NCBI GenBank assembly: GCA_016802295.1
Contig: JAESIW010000020.1
Span: 1,936,120 to 2,000,119, forward strand
Direction: 5' to 3'
Length of the DNA: 64,000 nt
From: Brachionus rotundiformis
Lineage: Eukaryota > Rotifera > Eurotatoria > Ploima > Brachionidae
Part shown: piece by piece, positions 45,672 through 56,864 of the stretch
Layout of the letters: every line of letters starts with the position of its first letter
How positions within the stretch are numbered: position 1 is the stretch's first letter
Notes under the pieces: model-generated
The model's input: only the letters and a program-made list of their open reading frames with translations
What the model was told of the DNA's origin: nothing
Database searches by the model: none
Program-made: the position numbers and the translations under genes

Positions 45672-47700
45672 GGCCAAAACTACAACTACACTAACACTAT
45701 TCGTAAAACCCTTGATACAGGTTTTGTTGTTTTCAAATAAAGACGAATAATTTATTCCTACTTTAAGACATCAAAACACAATAAGTTATATAAAAAATTT
45801 TATTAATAAAAAAAAAGTAGGTAGAGAATTAAATGCGTATAAGTGTTGTTGGAATTTTTGTTGGAAAAATGGATATTTTATTTATTATTTATTTAAAAGT
45901 GTGTAGAAGGAATTGAGTTGTTGCAATATTTTATTTTATTTTATTTATCGACAAACCAATTCAATGGGTACTTAAATAGAATTTTTAGAGATATTTGTGC
46001 TCATGGGCGATTTAGATTTGTCTTATGTGCAATTCTGCATTTGTGTGCGAATCTGTTTAAAGGTGATAGAACGCGTTTTCCTTTTTTGTGTTGTTTATTA
46101 ACCAAATAGTTCTTAGTAGGCATTCAATATTTAAAATATTTAAAATATGCGAAAATTGAGAGTATTATGTAATTTTAGAAGTTTTTCTTATTTAAAATAG
46201 AAAAACAGTCTAATTTACTGCCATAGCTTCGAAGAAGCTTAACCCAATAGGGTCGCAGTATTATTTACTACTACTACTAATATTAATTTTTTTTCTTATT
46301 TTTATAATGTAATTAATTCAATTAAATTTTAAGGTTAATCAACAGGCTAGTGTCCATGTCATAAAGACCGATTAACACTCCATTTATTTAAATAAAATAA
46401 ATTTTACAAATTAAAAATTAATTGTTTATATAATTATTTAAAAAAATAAAACATTGAAATATTTAAATTAAATGTTGTAAATTTCAACATTGATCTCTTG
46501 ATCACAAAGCAATTTATAAGTCTTAAGTAGAAAAATCCAAAAGTTTTTTCAAAATTTACTGATTTTGATGTCGGTTCTATCAGGTTCTCACTGTTCGTTA
46601 AATTATATTTCAAATTTCTTGAGTCATTTTTATTTAAATTCTGCCTTAGTTTTTCAGGAGAGTTATTAAAGTAAATTTTCAGAGTAGTAACTTTTCTGTT
46701 TTTTTTTAATTTTATTAATTTATCAAATAAATAATCTACAATCAAAATTAAAAAAAGGGCTTCAAATTGTAACTGCACTTTTATAAGTGAAACAAACAAC
46801 TAATTGTATTATAACAAAATTTATGAGCACAAATATGAGTTTTTATTGTTGAAAATTGAATAATTTATTATGAGAGATATATCATTTTAACTTAGAATTT
46901 TTTAGTTAAATTATTATTTATAATTTGATCGGGTCTAGTCGGTTTATAATGAGAACAAATCTTGTTCTCGGACTCAAAATAGGATAGGGTGAACTGTTTT
47001 AAAATTAGGGGAAAAGTTTTAGATTAGGTGAACTAACTTGTTATAATAATTATAATCAATTTTATTACAATTAAATTTTAATAAACAAATCAGGTTAATA
47101 TTAATGAGACCACGATAATGTTGTAGTTTTTAACCCTACTAGTCATCAAAACATAGGCGTTATGCTTGTTCTCATAAAAGATGAACCGCAATTCACCTAA
47201 CTGACTAGACCCACTTGATCTAGAAGTTAAATGGAGTTAATACATTATTGATTAGTTACATTAAGTTCCATAATTTTCTAAAAACAAAAAAAATAAAAAC
47301 TTAACTCGAAGTTATGTCACACATAAGCAGTTAATAAAAAATATGTTAAATTTTGATAAAAATAATAAATTAATATCTAAAAAAAAAACTTATAAAATGA
47401 ATTAGCTTTAAAACAATTAATTTTGAGTTATTAAAATATTTTTAGATAATTAATTTTTCAACTAAATAAAGTCTTTTTGAAAATTTGATAAAAAATTAAA
47501 GACTATATTTTGACTTATTCCGTTCAATTCATTCTATTCATTCATTTTATTTTTTTCACAAGTTAAAAGTAAGGTTAATTTTGCAAATATTTTAAGCCAT
47601 TTGAATTAAACTATTAAATCTGTTCATTATTAAAAATTAAAAGAAAAAAAGCATTTTTTCCTGAAAAAGACTTTAAGCTGATAGAAAATAGCCTATTATT
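45672..47700. other. Divergent intergenic region between AEBP2 and MCAT
   Basis: Promoters of AEBP2 (minus) and MCAT (plus). Contains a possible MITE at 46931-47212 and a (TAC/TACT)n run after a GC-richer patch at 46217-46278, which resembles the tail of a retroposon. The 121-codon minus-strand frame at 46434-46799 has no ATG at its start and no recognisable features. Confidence 0.45.
46931..47212. mobile_element. Possible MITE with imperfect terminal inverted repeats
   Basis: GGGTCTAGTC at 46931-46940 is repeated inverted as GACTAGACCC at 47203-47212. Further in, matching inverted words continue with gaps (GAGAACAA near 46951 against TTGTTCTC near 47166; AACCG near both ends). Flanks share TTGATC (46925-46930 and 47215-47220), a possible imperfect target duplication. 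No coding capacity. Confidence 0.45.
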
Positions 47701-48797
47701 ATGCCTTCTATTATTATTTTTCCAGGACAGGGCTCTCAGTTTGTAGGTATGGGGAAAAAACTTCTGGATATCCCTAAAGTATCCCGAATGTTTGAAATAG
47801 CTAGTAATATTTTCAAATTTGACTTATTGTCTTTATGCTTGAATGGACCTAAAAGCGAACTTGATAAAACTAGAAATTGTCAACCGGCAATATTTGTTAC
47901 CTCCCTTGCTGCTGTTGAATATTTGAAAAACACACATCCGAATTTAATAAATGATTGCTATGCAACTGCGGGGTTCAGCATTGGAGAATACGCTTCGTTG
48001 GTTCTTAGCGGTGCAGTTACATATGAAGATGGTATTAAAAAAAAATTTAACAAAATTTAAAAAACAATTAAAAATTTTTAGCCCTAAAATTAATTAAGAT
48101 TCGGTCTGAAGCCATGCAGGAAGCATCCCAGTCAGTCTCATCTGGTCTCATGTCTGTGTTTCTAAACCGTGATTCCAAGTTAAATAGTGGAATGCTTGCT
48201 GCTCGCAAGTGGTGCCGCGAAAAGCTCAAAATAGATGAACCTATTGAATGCCAAATAGCTAATTATCTGTTTTCAAAGTGTAAAGTAATTGGTGGAAATA
48301 CGGAAGCTCTAGACTTTATAGAACTGAACCATAAAGAGTTTGGAATCAGCAAAGTAAAACGCTTACCAGTTAGTGGAGCATTTCATACAAGATTAATGAA
48401 AACAGCTGAGGAAAAACTCAAAAAAGAAATTGATAATATTGTTATCAATACACCTGTGATTAAGCTTTATTCCAATTACGACGCAAGTTTATGCATGATA
48501 CCAAAAAAAATAAGGCTCAATTTGGTCAAACAGATAGCCAATCCGGTCAAATGGGAGCAAATTTTGAACACATTTTATTATGATGAAAATTTACCTTATA
48601 ATGATCAGAATGATGAAACAAAATATCAAATTGAGATAGATCGTTTAGGCAATCAAATGTATCCTGACAAAAAATCTCAGTCAAAGGAAAGACTTTATCC
48701 AGACATTATTGAATGTGGCCCTGCTTCTCAAACAGGTCCCATTCTGAAAGCAATTAATTTCAAGGCTTTTAAGTTTTATAAGCATATTGGCGTTTAA
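47701..48797 (+). CDS. MCAT: Malonyl-CoA:ACP transacylase, mitochondrial
   Basis: Transfers malonyl from CoA to mitochondrial acyl carrier protein for type II fatty acid (lipoate precursor) synthesis. Exons 47701-48031 and 48082-48797 join in phase 1 to 348 aa. It begins IIIFPGQGSQFVGMGKKLL (oxyanion Gln in GQGSQ); the catalytic Ser is in GFSIGEYA, the substrate Arg in KIRSEAMQEAS, and the catalytic His in PVSGAFHTRLM. ANPVKWEQIL and ECGPASQTGPILKAIN are also conserved. The ATG at 47701 leaves no targeting peptide. A TAG is in frame just upstream, ending in a possible AATAG acceptor, so a leader exon encoding the presequence may lie further 5'. Confidence 0.92.
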
Positions 48798-48981
48798 AAA
48801 AAATTTTGAACTTAAATTAATATTTTTTCTAAATTAGAATGATAGTAATTTATCATTTTTTGTTTTTGTTTAATATTCAAATATACATGTTTAAAATTAA
48901 AGCTGAAATATTAATATTTTTAGATAACTTCAACAAGTTTTTTTTTTAAAAATTTATTTTACGATTATTAAAAAAAACAAA

Positions 48982-49559
48982 ATGAGTGAGATACAAACAG
49001 AAGCCTCGAAGAACGGAGAAGAAAATGTTCTTGTCTCACCTGAAAAGTATCTAAAGTACTCAATGAAGAATTAAAAGACAAATATCTTTTTTTAGGAATC
49101 AAGAGAACCAACCAGAAGAATCTGTTCCCATAATAGATATCGAAAGTGCCAAGAAAATGACAGATTCAGAACGATTAGAGCAGCGATTAAGAAAATTCGG
49201 AGCTCAAAGTGATAATACAAAGAAAGAAGAGAGAGCAAAAAGATTTGGGATATCTGCATCAGGTGGTGACGCTGGTCTCGATGGAAACAAGTTAAAAAAA
49301 AGAGCAGAGCGATTCGGAACAGCACCAAATACTCCGACTGGGGTAGACAAAGAAGCGCTTGAAAAACGAGCCAAGAGGTTTGGTGCAAATGAATCAGATA
49401 AGCCAAAAGACGAGACTTTAGCCAAGAGAAAAGAACGATTTGGCATAGTCGATGAAGATGTAAGAAAAGTTTTCATAAAATTCTATTTATTATTAAATTA
49501 AAAATAATTTTTTTCAGGCCAAAAAAAAACTCAGATCTCAACGGTTCGAGAATAAATAA
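48982..49559 (+). CDS. SARNP-like (Tho1/CIP29) mRNA-export protein lacking the SAP domain
   Basis: Exons 48982-49046, 49096-49459 and 49518-49559 join in frame to 156 aa. The protein is a string of Arg-Phe-Gly units with basic lead-ins: LRKFGAQ, AKRFGIS, AERFGTA, AKRFGAN, KERFGIV and a final SQRFEN. This is the C-terminal part of SARNP/Tho1, which binds the export helicase DDX39B/UAP56. The N-terminal SAP DNA/RNA-binding domain of other SARNPs is replaced by a short acidic stretch (MSEIQTEASKNGEENVLVSP). Start: ATG at 48982-48984. About 185 bp after MCAT on the same strand. Confidence 0.8.
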
Positions 49560-52500
49560 TTTTTCTAAATAATTATTTTGAACTAAGTGATTGTTGTTTA
49601 ATTAAATTTTCATGTGTATTAAAAAGTAATTGTCAATTAAAAAAAAATATATAATTTTTTCGTGTCCAAAAATAAACTTAATAAAAAAACAAGACGAGTT
49701 TTTGAGTGTCTTAAAATTGAATCAATTTTTAAATTTAAATAAAATTTTTTTTAACACTTTTAGAATTTAAAAATTAGCAATTAAATCTATCATCAAAAGT
49801 GATGGTTTATTTAAAGAGTATTTATCCAAAGAGTCTATTATTACTTTAAAAAGGATTTTTTCTTTTAATTTGGAATCAAAGATTTTTTTCCAGAATTATA
49901 TTTATCATAAAAAAATCCCGTAATTTTATAGCAAAATGAATTAATGGTTAGCTTAGTTTGAAAACAAGCTTTAATCAGTTTAAAAATTTTATTACTTTAT
50001 ACAAACAAATAAAACGATTTCGATTGAAATTCAAAATTTAATTTAAAATGTTTTTTATAAAGAGTTACTTCGACTTGATTTGTAAAAATTCATTTAAATG
50101 ATTTAATCTAAAATTTTTTATTTTAAAAAAATTTGAACCTAATATTACAGAAAAAATTAATAAATTTCATTATTAAGAATATCTAGAGTTATTGAAAGCC
50201 ATAAAATCCTAATTATTCAACTTTTAACAAAATAAAAATTCCAATTTAATTTTTTTCTTCTAGCTTTTATATTTTTGTAAACTAGATTCAGTATTTTTTT
50301 TTAAGTTTGTATTTCAAATAAATCTAAATAAAATAATTATTTAAATTATAATATAATAACATACTATATAAATCATTTCGTGCTGTTATTTCATGAAATG
50401 AATTGCTTTTTTTTCTCACTCATTTTGTTTTTTCTAAATCATTGTTTTTGTTCGCCATATAGATCTTTTTTATGATTAATATTTTTAAGTTTTAATTTAT
50501 TATATATTAATAAAAATTTTATCTCGAGAATTATCATTTTTAAGATAAACCAGTTATTTTTCAAAAAAAATTTACTCTTGATAATTAGCTATGAACTTAT
50601 TTTAAAAATAAATTTTAAGAGTTAAATTTTTGAAAAAAGATGAGTTCAAGATTATTAATTAACCCTTGGTTTTTGATTTAAATTTCTAAGCTTTCTATCC
50701 TCTATTTATAATTTTTAAATACTCAAATTTTCACAAATATAATTAAGATTCTTCTTCTCTCAGATTTTTCAAAACAAATCTGAATTTGTTTGGATTTTCA
50801 ATTTTGTACTCTTTTATTCTGTTAAATATCTTTATTCTGTAGTATATTTGAAAGAAAATAATAAGAACAATATCTTATTTTAGAAAACAATTTAGAAAAA
50901 ATATTCCAATTTTTGCTGAATATTTTCTAGTTAAAATTATTTTATTTTTTAAATTATCCTTTATCTTCAGAATAATTATTCGAATCTTTTCGATCAAACT
51001 GCTTATTTATCGTTTAGAATTTACAAAGCAGCATTAATTAGATTTCTAGTGATTCTTTTTTTTTATTATTTTCTTTTTTTTTCTTTTTTTTTCGTTTTAA
51101 GTTGGTCAAATAAATATCTCTATTTAAATGAATCATATAAATTTTTTTATTTCTTTTTATTAAAAGGTTTTTGTACAAACCTTAATGAATCAGTAGATTA
51201 ATTTATTTTTTGGTATTTTTTCTTTTCATCAAAATCTCGCTATTTTAACACCTAATTTTAAAGAAAATCTCGAAATAGATTCTTCTCTTGGTATCTTTAA
51301 AGTATCATGTATAAATTTACTAAAGAAAGATGCATATTAAATTACCGTGTTAGAATTTTTAAGATTAGTTAAAGTTAATATTTATTTTTTAATTTCCAAC
51401 ATTAAAACTTTTTCAAAATAATTGTTAATTCACCAGTAAAATAGAAATATTAAATACATGTTGTGTCATTTTTTTTAATTTAAATTAGTTTGATAATGAA
51501 ATTATTGATTTAATTTGTTTCTTAAATTACTTATCAATTAATTCTAGAATTTATTTTTGCATATTTAATTTTTTTTTTGCTTTTTTAACTCCTTGACAAT
51601 AAGCAACAAAATTTTCTAAATCAAAATTTTAAAATCAAAATAATTACGTAACTAACTGTTATAATTTTTAAATAATCATCTTCAAATTTTAATAAAATAT
51701 TATTCGTTTATGTTTAACTAATGAAAATAGCATCACAATAAAAATCAATAATGTTGTTTTTCTACCCTGAACCAATGCATTACCTGGTTCGTATTAGCTT
51801 TGTCATGTTCATCAAACCTAAATTATATCCATTTGAGCTTAGTCAAATATTTCTATTGTCAAGGAAAACTTCTATTTCAAATAAGACTATTTATCTTGTT
51901 GTTTAAAAGTTTAAAAACATCTTTTGTCTTAAATTATAAAAAAATATAATTTCTCTTGGTAACTAATTACTTTTTTGTTATTCAAGATTTTATCGTTACA
52001 CCTAGGTTTTCCATTGCTTTGATTTTCGGCTTAAGGCAAATTTAAAATGACTAAAATTTTTGCCACATTTTTATAGTTTTCTTGATTTAAATTGGGGAGT
52101 TTATTTGGGAAAACATTACCTATTCTGGGAATATGTGTATATTTCTTATTTTGATGACTTAAAATCCTAGCAATTGTTTAGATTGATAGTTAACTTTTGT
52201 TTTCAAATGAAGCCATTTAACAAAGATTTAGACAAGTTTCATGATATTTTATTATTCAGCACTTGACTAATAAGAGAAATTTTAAATGTTAATTTTAAAA
52301 AATTTGTTAGCAAAAAATTAACTCGTCGTTCATTAATGCCTTATTAGTTGAATGGGTGTTAACCATCTACTTTAAATATTTAAAGTAGATACTTCTCATT
52401 TGCCTATCTCACGTATTCTTAACTATTTTAAGCTACTCTATATTGGCCTTAATCTAATTATAAAGATTAATTTAACTCAAAAATCTCGAGTTAGTTTTTG

Positions 52501-53014
52501 TCAAGTCTTTTCAAAATTTTAGTGTGTCTTGAGACGTCTTTAGAGTCCAGTTGCTAAGGACAAATGTTGTGTCTTTAATTTGACCACTTAAAAGGTCCAG
52601 TTTTTAACTTGACTTGCTATTTAGCCAAGTAATTTAAGCAGCTATTTGTCTTGACAACTTATAAGTCCTACAAAATTTAAATATTTACATTCTAAGTTTA
52701 ATTGAATTCAACTAATTTTTAAAAAAGTCGGCTATTCGATACTAAATAAGCTAAAGTGAACAGTCTGAACGACACATTTTTCAAGTTGTTCCATTTAGTT
52801 TCTATTATTTATTTTTTTCCTAACATAAAATTAATTGTGCAACATTCATAACTAATTTTTTACTCTATCTTAATTACAGGTGTAATAAAATAAAAATATT
52901 TGATTAGACTTAAATTTTATCTAATAAATTAAAACTAAGAAATTCATTTTTTTTTAGAAGAAAAAGATCTAGTTGACACTATGGTCAAAAATTAAGCCTC
53001 TTTTTCTTGTTAAA
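49560..53014. other. About 3.4 kb without a visible gene
   Basis: Strongly A/T-rich, with poly-T runs near 51056-51096. No coding exon or repeat family found. A TTTTTTAG acceptor at about 52949-52956 suggests that the next gene has a spliced leader. Confidence 0.5.
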
Positions 53015-54409
53015 ATGGAAAAATTTGTCAAAAAACCCTCGTCAAAGTCAAGATCAGACTTGGGCAATCAAGATCAGTTATACCAAAATCAATCAAAATT
53101 TGACAATAACATATATTTCAGTGAGCAAGCAAAGCCAAAGCAAACAAGCTACCGTCATTCGTCAAATTTAGCACATGCAACCTCAATGTACGCTCTGACT
53201 CCATCGTCTTGCTCAGATTTGTCTCATAAGGAACTTTTACAGATCCACAAAAAAGAAGCTACAGTGTCATTTAGTTTTCTTTTCGGAGCTATTTTCTTTC
53301 TTATAATATCACAATTGATCATAACTTTAACATTTATTTTCCCATTTTGGATAGAGCTTTCATTCAAAAATTTACCAACGAACAGCTCGGAAGTACAAAT
53401 ATCCAATTCGGTCACCAATGTAACATTAATATCCAAAAATCGAACTAACGATGATACCATTATTTTCAACCTTGGTATTTGGGAAGTTAAAATGCACCAA
53501 GAACTACAATTCAAAGACATTGACACCAGTCTAATCTACCGAAATTTTTTTCCACTTACCACACATTGGATAAGCTCTGATTTCGACAATCAAATTCAAT
53601 CATTTATCATCAAGCTTCTTCAATTTTTAGAATTACAAAATGTAAATATATTTACGATACAAATACTCGAAATTTTACATTTAGTTTTCACATTTTTCAC
53701 TATATGTTTCACATCTTTTACTCTATGCCTTTGTACTACGCATAAGTCGTCTCTATGCTGGTATTTGGTGTCTTTTTTGTTAAGTTTGATATCATTTTTA
53801 TCCGGCTTGATAGTGTTGATTCTAATAGTAGCATGGCAAGGAGCACCATTGCCTAATTTGTTGGATCAGTCAAGCAGGAGTATAGTTTTGGTTAAGTCGT
53901 TTGATTGGTGTTTTTGGTTGTCTGTTGGAAGTTTAACTGGAATACTTATAGCAGCCTTTTTTATCCTCTTATATATTTTAATTTCTACGATTATTTTGTT
54001 TAATCAAGACAAGGCGGCCAAAAAATTGGAGCTAAATAACCCATTTATTGAAGAAGTTGATGAAAATATTAATTCAAGTAGGCTCCCACGGTACCAAACT
54101 AGCTCTCAAATTAACATGACCAAGAGCTCATCAACACTTTCGCCAGCACATCAAGGCCGCATTTTGCAAACATGCATGCAAGTCAGCCCAAACAAGCTCC
54201 ATAATCCTTCTTATATATTTTATACAGGAAATGGAAACTATCGAAAAGCCAATATTGACTTGGAGGATATCAAATATGAACATGGTGATCCTACGAACAT
54301 GCTTAATTACTCATTGGTATCTCAACAAAAAATTAACCTAAGCCATGATCATAACTATTCAAATGTAGAACACCCAAATAATGATATCAAATTAACCACT
54401 TATAGATGA
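53015..54409 (+). CDS. Four-pass membrane protein, claudin/PMP22-like (tentative)
   Basis: 464 aa in one exon. Hydrophobic segments at about residues 85-112, 215-238, 247-273 and 297-328 give four membrane passes with both ends inside. The first extracellular loop is about 100 residues with three N-glycosylation sequons (near 123, 135 and 142) and contains FNLGIWEV, reminiscent of the claudin-superfamily GLW motif. The flanking Trp-Leu-Cys-Cys pattern is not clear. The N-terminal 80 residues and the long C-terminal tail are Ser/Gln/Asn-rich and cytosolic. Start: the ATG at 53015-53017; the 14 codons of open frame before it have no ATG. Membership of the claudin/PMP22/GSG1L group is an inference from topology. 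Confidence 0.6.
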   Translation: MEKFVKKPSSKSRSDLGNQDQLYQNQSKFDNNIYFSEQAKPKQTSYRHSSNLAHATSMYALTPSSCSDLSHKELLQIHKKEATVSFSFLFGAIFFLIISQLIITLTFIFPFWIELSFKNLPTNSSEVQISNSVTNVTLISKNRTNDDTIIFNLGIWEVKMHQELQFKDIDTSLIYRNFFPLTTHWISSDFDNQIQSFIIKLLQFLELQNVNIFTIQILEILHLVFTFFTICFTSFTLCLCTTHKSSLCWYLVSFLLSLISFLSGLIVLILIVAWQGAPLPNLLDQSSRSIVLVKSFDWCFWLSVGSLTGILIAAFFILLYILISTIILFNQDKAAKKLELNNPFIEEVDENINSSRLPRYQTSSQINMTKSSSTLSPAHQGRILQTCMQVSPNKLHNPSYIFYTGNGNYRKANIDLEDIKYEHGDPTNMLNYSLVSQQKINLSHDHNYSNVEHPNNDIKLTTYR

Positions 54410-55387
54410 AATAGTGAAATTATTTATATTTATTAAAAATTTTGATTTATATTTATTTTAAAGTAAATTAAAAAATTGTTGTCAAAAATAAAAAACATTC
54501 TATGAATTTTTTTTTCAACAAAGTATTTATGTTTTAATAAATAAGGGATTATAAATTAAAAATATAGCTAATCAAAAGTTTAGGAATTTTGTATTTTTAC
54601 ATTTAAAAGCAAAATGCAGAGAAGGTCTTTTATTTTTTGAATTGATCGTTCTGCTTATCTGACAATAATCAAAAGTAATAAATTCAAAATAAAATAAGAC
54701 AAGTGAACTAAATAGAAAATTATTTAAAATTCTATTCAAAATTAAATTGAATACTTTGAATAAAATGAATGATAAAAATTTAAATTTAGAATTATTTTCA
54801 AATTTAAAATTTGGCTAATTAAAAGTATAAAATGAAATCAAATCATATCTTTAATAAATAAATTTTTCCTTTTTTCATTATTTTAAAGTATTTTAGGGAA
54901 ATTCCAAACTTAATGTTTCCAAGAATAAAATTTTTATTGTTAAAAATAGAAAACAAAAGATTGAAATTTATTAAAAATTCTATTTTTTAAATTGTCAGCA
55001 CCGCTTACAGCTTAATTTTAAACATCATGTTTCTAATTCAAAAAACTGATTTAAATTTTTAATTAAAAATTTAAATAAAATATTCAATTTAAGTATAAAT
55101 TAGGCTAAGGTGCTTCATTTTTTTGGGAACACTAAGTTCACATATGCATATAATTTTCTTTTACTCTTTAAGTTCTAATTTCAAGTTTTTTCAATATAAC
55201 ATTTTTAAAATAATTAAAAATTAAACTTGTAATTAAAATTATTTATTGTTTAAATTCTGATTAAGTTTAGCAAAAAGTCTAAAATATTCATATTTATGTT
55301 AAAAAAATTTCCTAGTCTTTTTATTGTTCGATCGCATAAAATTTACGTGGGTTGAATAGATTTCAATCCTATTTTAAAAAGTTAAAA
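54410..55387. other. Convergent intergenic spacer
   Basis: Between the 3' ends of the four-pass protein gene (plus) and the mitochondrial carrier gene (minus). A/T-rich, nothing else seen. Confidence 0.55.
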
Positions 55388-56738
55388 TTAAAATGTGATT
55401 TTTTTTCCAAATGTACCCAAAATTGTTTCAGCAACGCCAAGAAAATAGAACATTTGGGCAATACCAAATAGTGGTGCTACAACACATACTCTCGCCACTG
55501 CTCCTTTAAATAAAGCAGATGGTGATTCATGTTTTACTATTTTACTAAAAAAAATATTTATTTTTTATTAATTAAATCAAGTGTTAATTACATAAAGCTT
55601 TCAAAGACACCATTGTATTGTAAATCTCCCGGAGCCTTTGTAGTCGTCTGAATTCTCGTCTTAATGACTTAATCTAATTTAGACTTGGTTCGAATAATTA
55701 TTTCAAAATACCGTCTAATGGGGTAGCAATATAGGACGCTATGGAACCTGCTAAAATACCAGATCCGAATGTATGATAAAAAGGTGGTTTTTTGGTTTCG
55801 GGGTCGATTGTTCCCATTGAATTTATGTAAGCAAATAAAGGAAAGTACATGGCTGAGAAGGAAACATCTCTGACCAATGTAGCTGTACCACCTTGGTACA
55901 GACCGCTAATTCCTTTTTTTTTAAGCAGATCTAGAGCAATCTTTGTTGCACTTTGAGGCGTGGCACCTGATGAATTGTGCGAAATAGCCACTTAAAAAAT
56001 TTATTTATTTAAATAACAAAATTGGATAAAAGGATTTTAAATTTTATCCGAATTTAATAAAAATAAATACTAACCAACTCTTCCTGAGTCTTGAAGCGCT
56101 ATTTTCAAAAGCTCCATTGGAGTAGTTACCACGATTTGGCACATACCAGCACTTGCTCCTGCTAACACTTGTTTATACATTGGTAAAGAGCCATCTCTTT
56201 AATTGAAATTTTTAACAATATAATATTTTATAAGCAAGAAGTTTACTTTGATTTTAACATATAACGAAATCCATCATTAGCTACAAGTTTAATTGCTTTT
56301 TCAGGAGTAATTAACAATAAATTTACACCTGATCCTTTGTACATGCCCCGTAGTCCTTCGTTTTTAAATGTCTTGATAAAACAGTCGAAACTTTTTTAAA
56401 AAGAATAATGTAAAATATCAAGATAAATAATTATTTTAAAGATTTTAAGTATTTTAGGTTTGTTTTTGAATCAAATTAAATGATTTTTTTTATTAGAATA
56501 AAATTTTCTAAGATTTTAGAGATTATTACTAGCTTTTATAAAGATTGCTTGCTCCGGCAGTATTTTGCCATCTTGTTTTTGCCAAATCTAGAGGAAATAC
56601 ACATGTTACACCAACAATACCGGCAATGCTGGCATTTATTATTCGAGGAACTAGTCTATATATTAGATAATTATAGGTTTTTAAAATTTGACAATTAAAA
56701 TTATTCTAAAAATACCCGAAGTTATCACTTGACGACAT
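55388..56738 (-). CDS. Mitochondrial glutamate carrier (SLC25A22/SLC25A18-like)
   Basis: Inner-membrane carrier importing glutamate with a proton. Seven small exons, 56716-56738, 56530-56655, 56247-56390, 56075-56196, 55712-55990, 55592-55667 and 55388-55544, join in frame to 308 aa. The three carrier repeats are complete, each with its PxD/E signature: FPLDLAKTRWQ, TTPMELLKIALQ and TPLDVIKTRIQ. ITPEKAIKLVANDGFRYML and IAQMFYFLGVAETILG match the glutamate carriers over other SLC25 members. The first signature has Trp in place of the usual Leu/Met after Arg. Introns are 55-140 bp. The ATG is at 56736-56738. Confidence 0.92.
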
Positions 56739-56864
56739 TTTCCTTTTGGTTATCTTTTTTTAAACAACTTGGTAAATATTTCTTTCTAGTTTTTTTTTTT
56801 TTTAATGGGGAATTAGACCCATTTTTTTGGTTGAAATAAAAATTATAATTAAAAGTATTTTATT

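Noticed and set aside
46434..46799. 121-codon minus-strand open frame
   Set aside because: No ATG at its start, A/T-driven residue content, no family resemblance, no splice context tying it to a neighbour.
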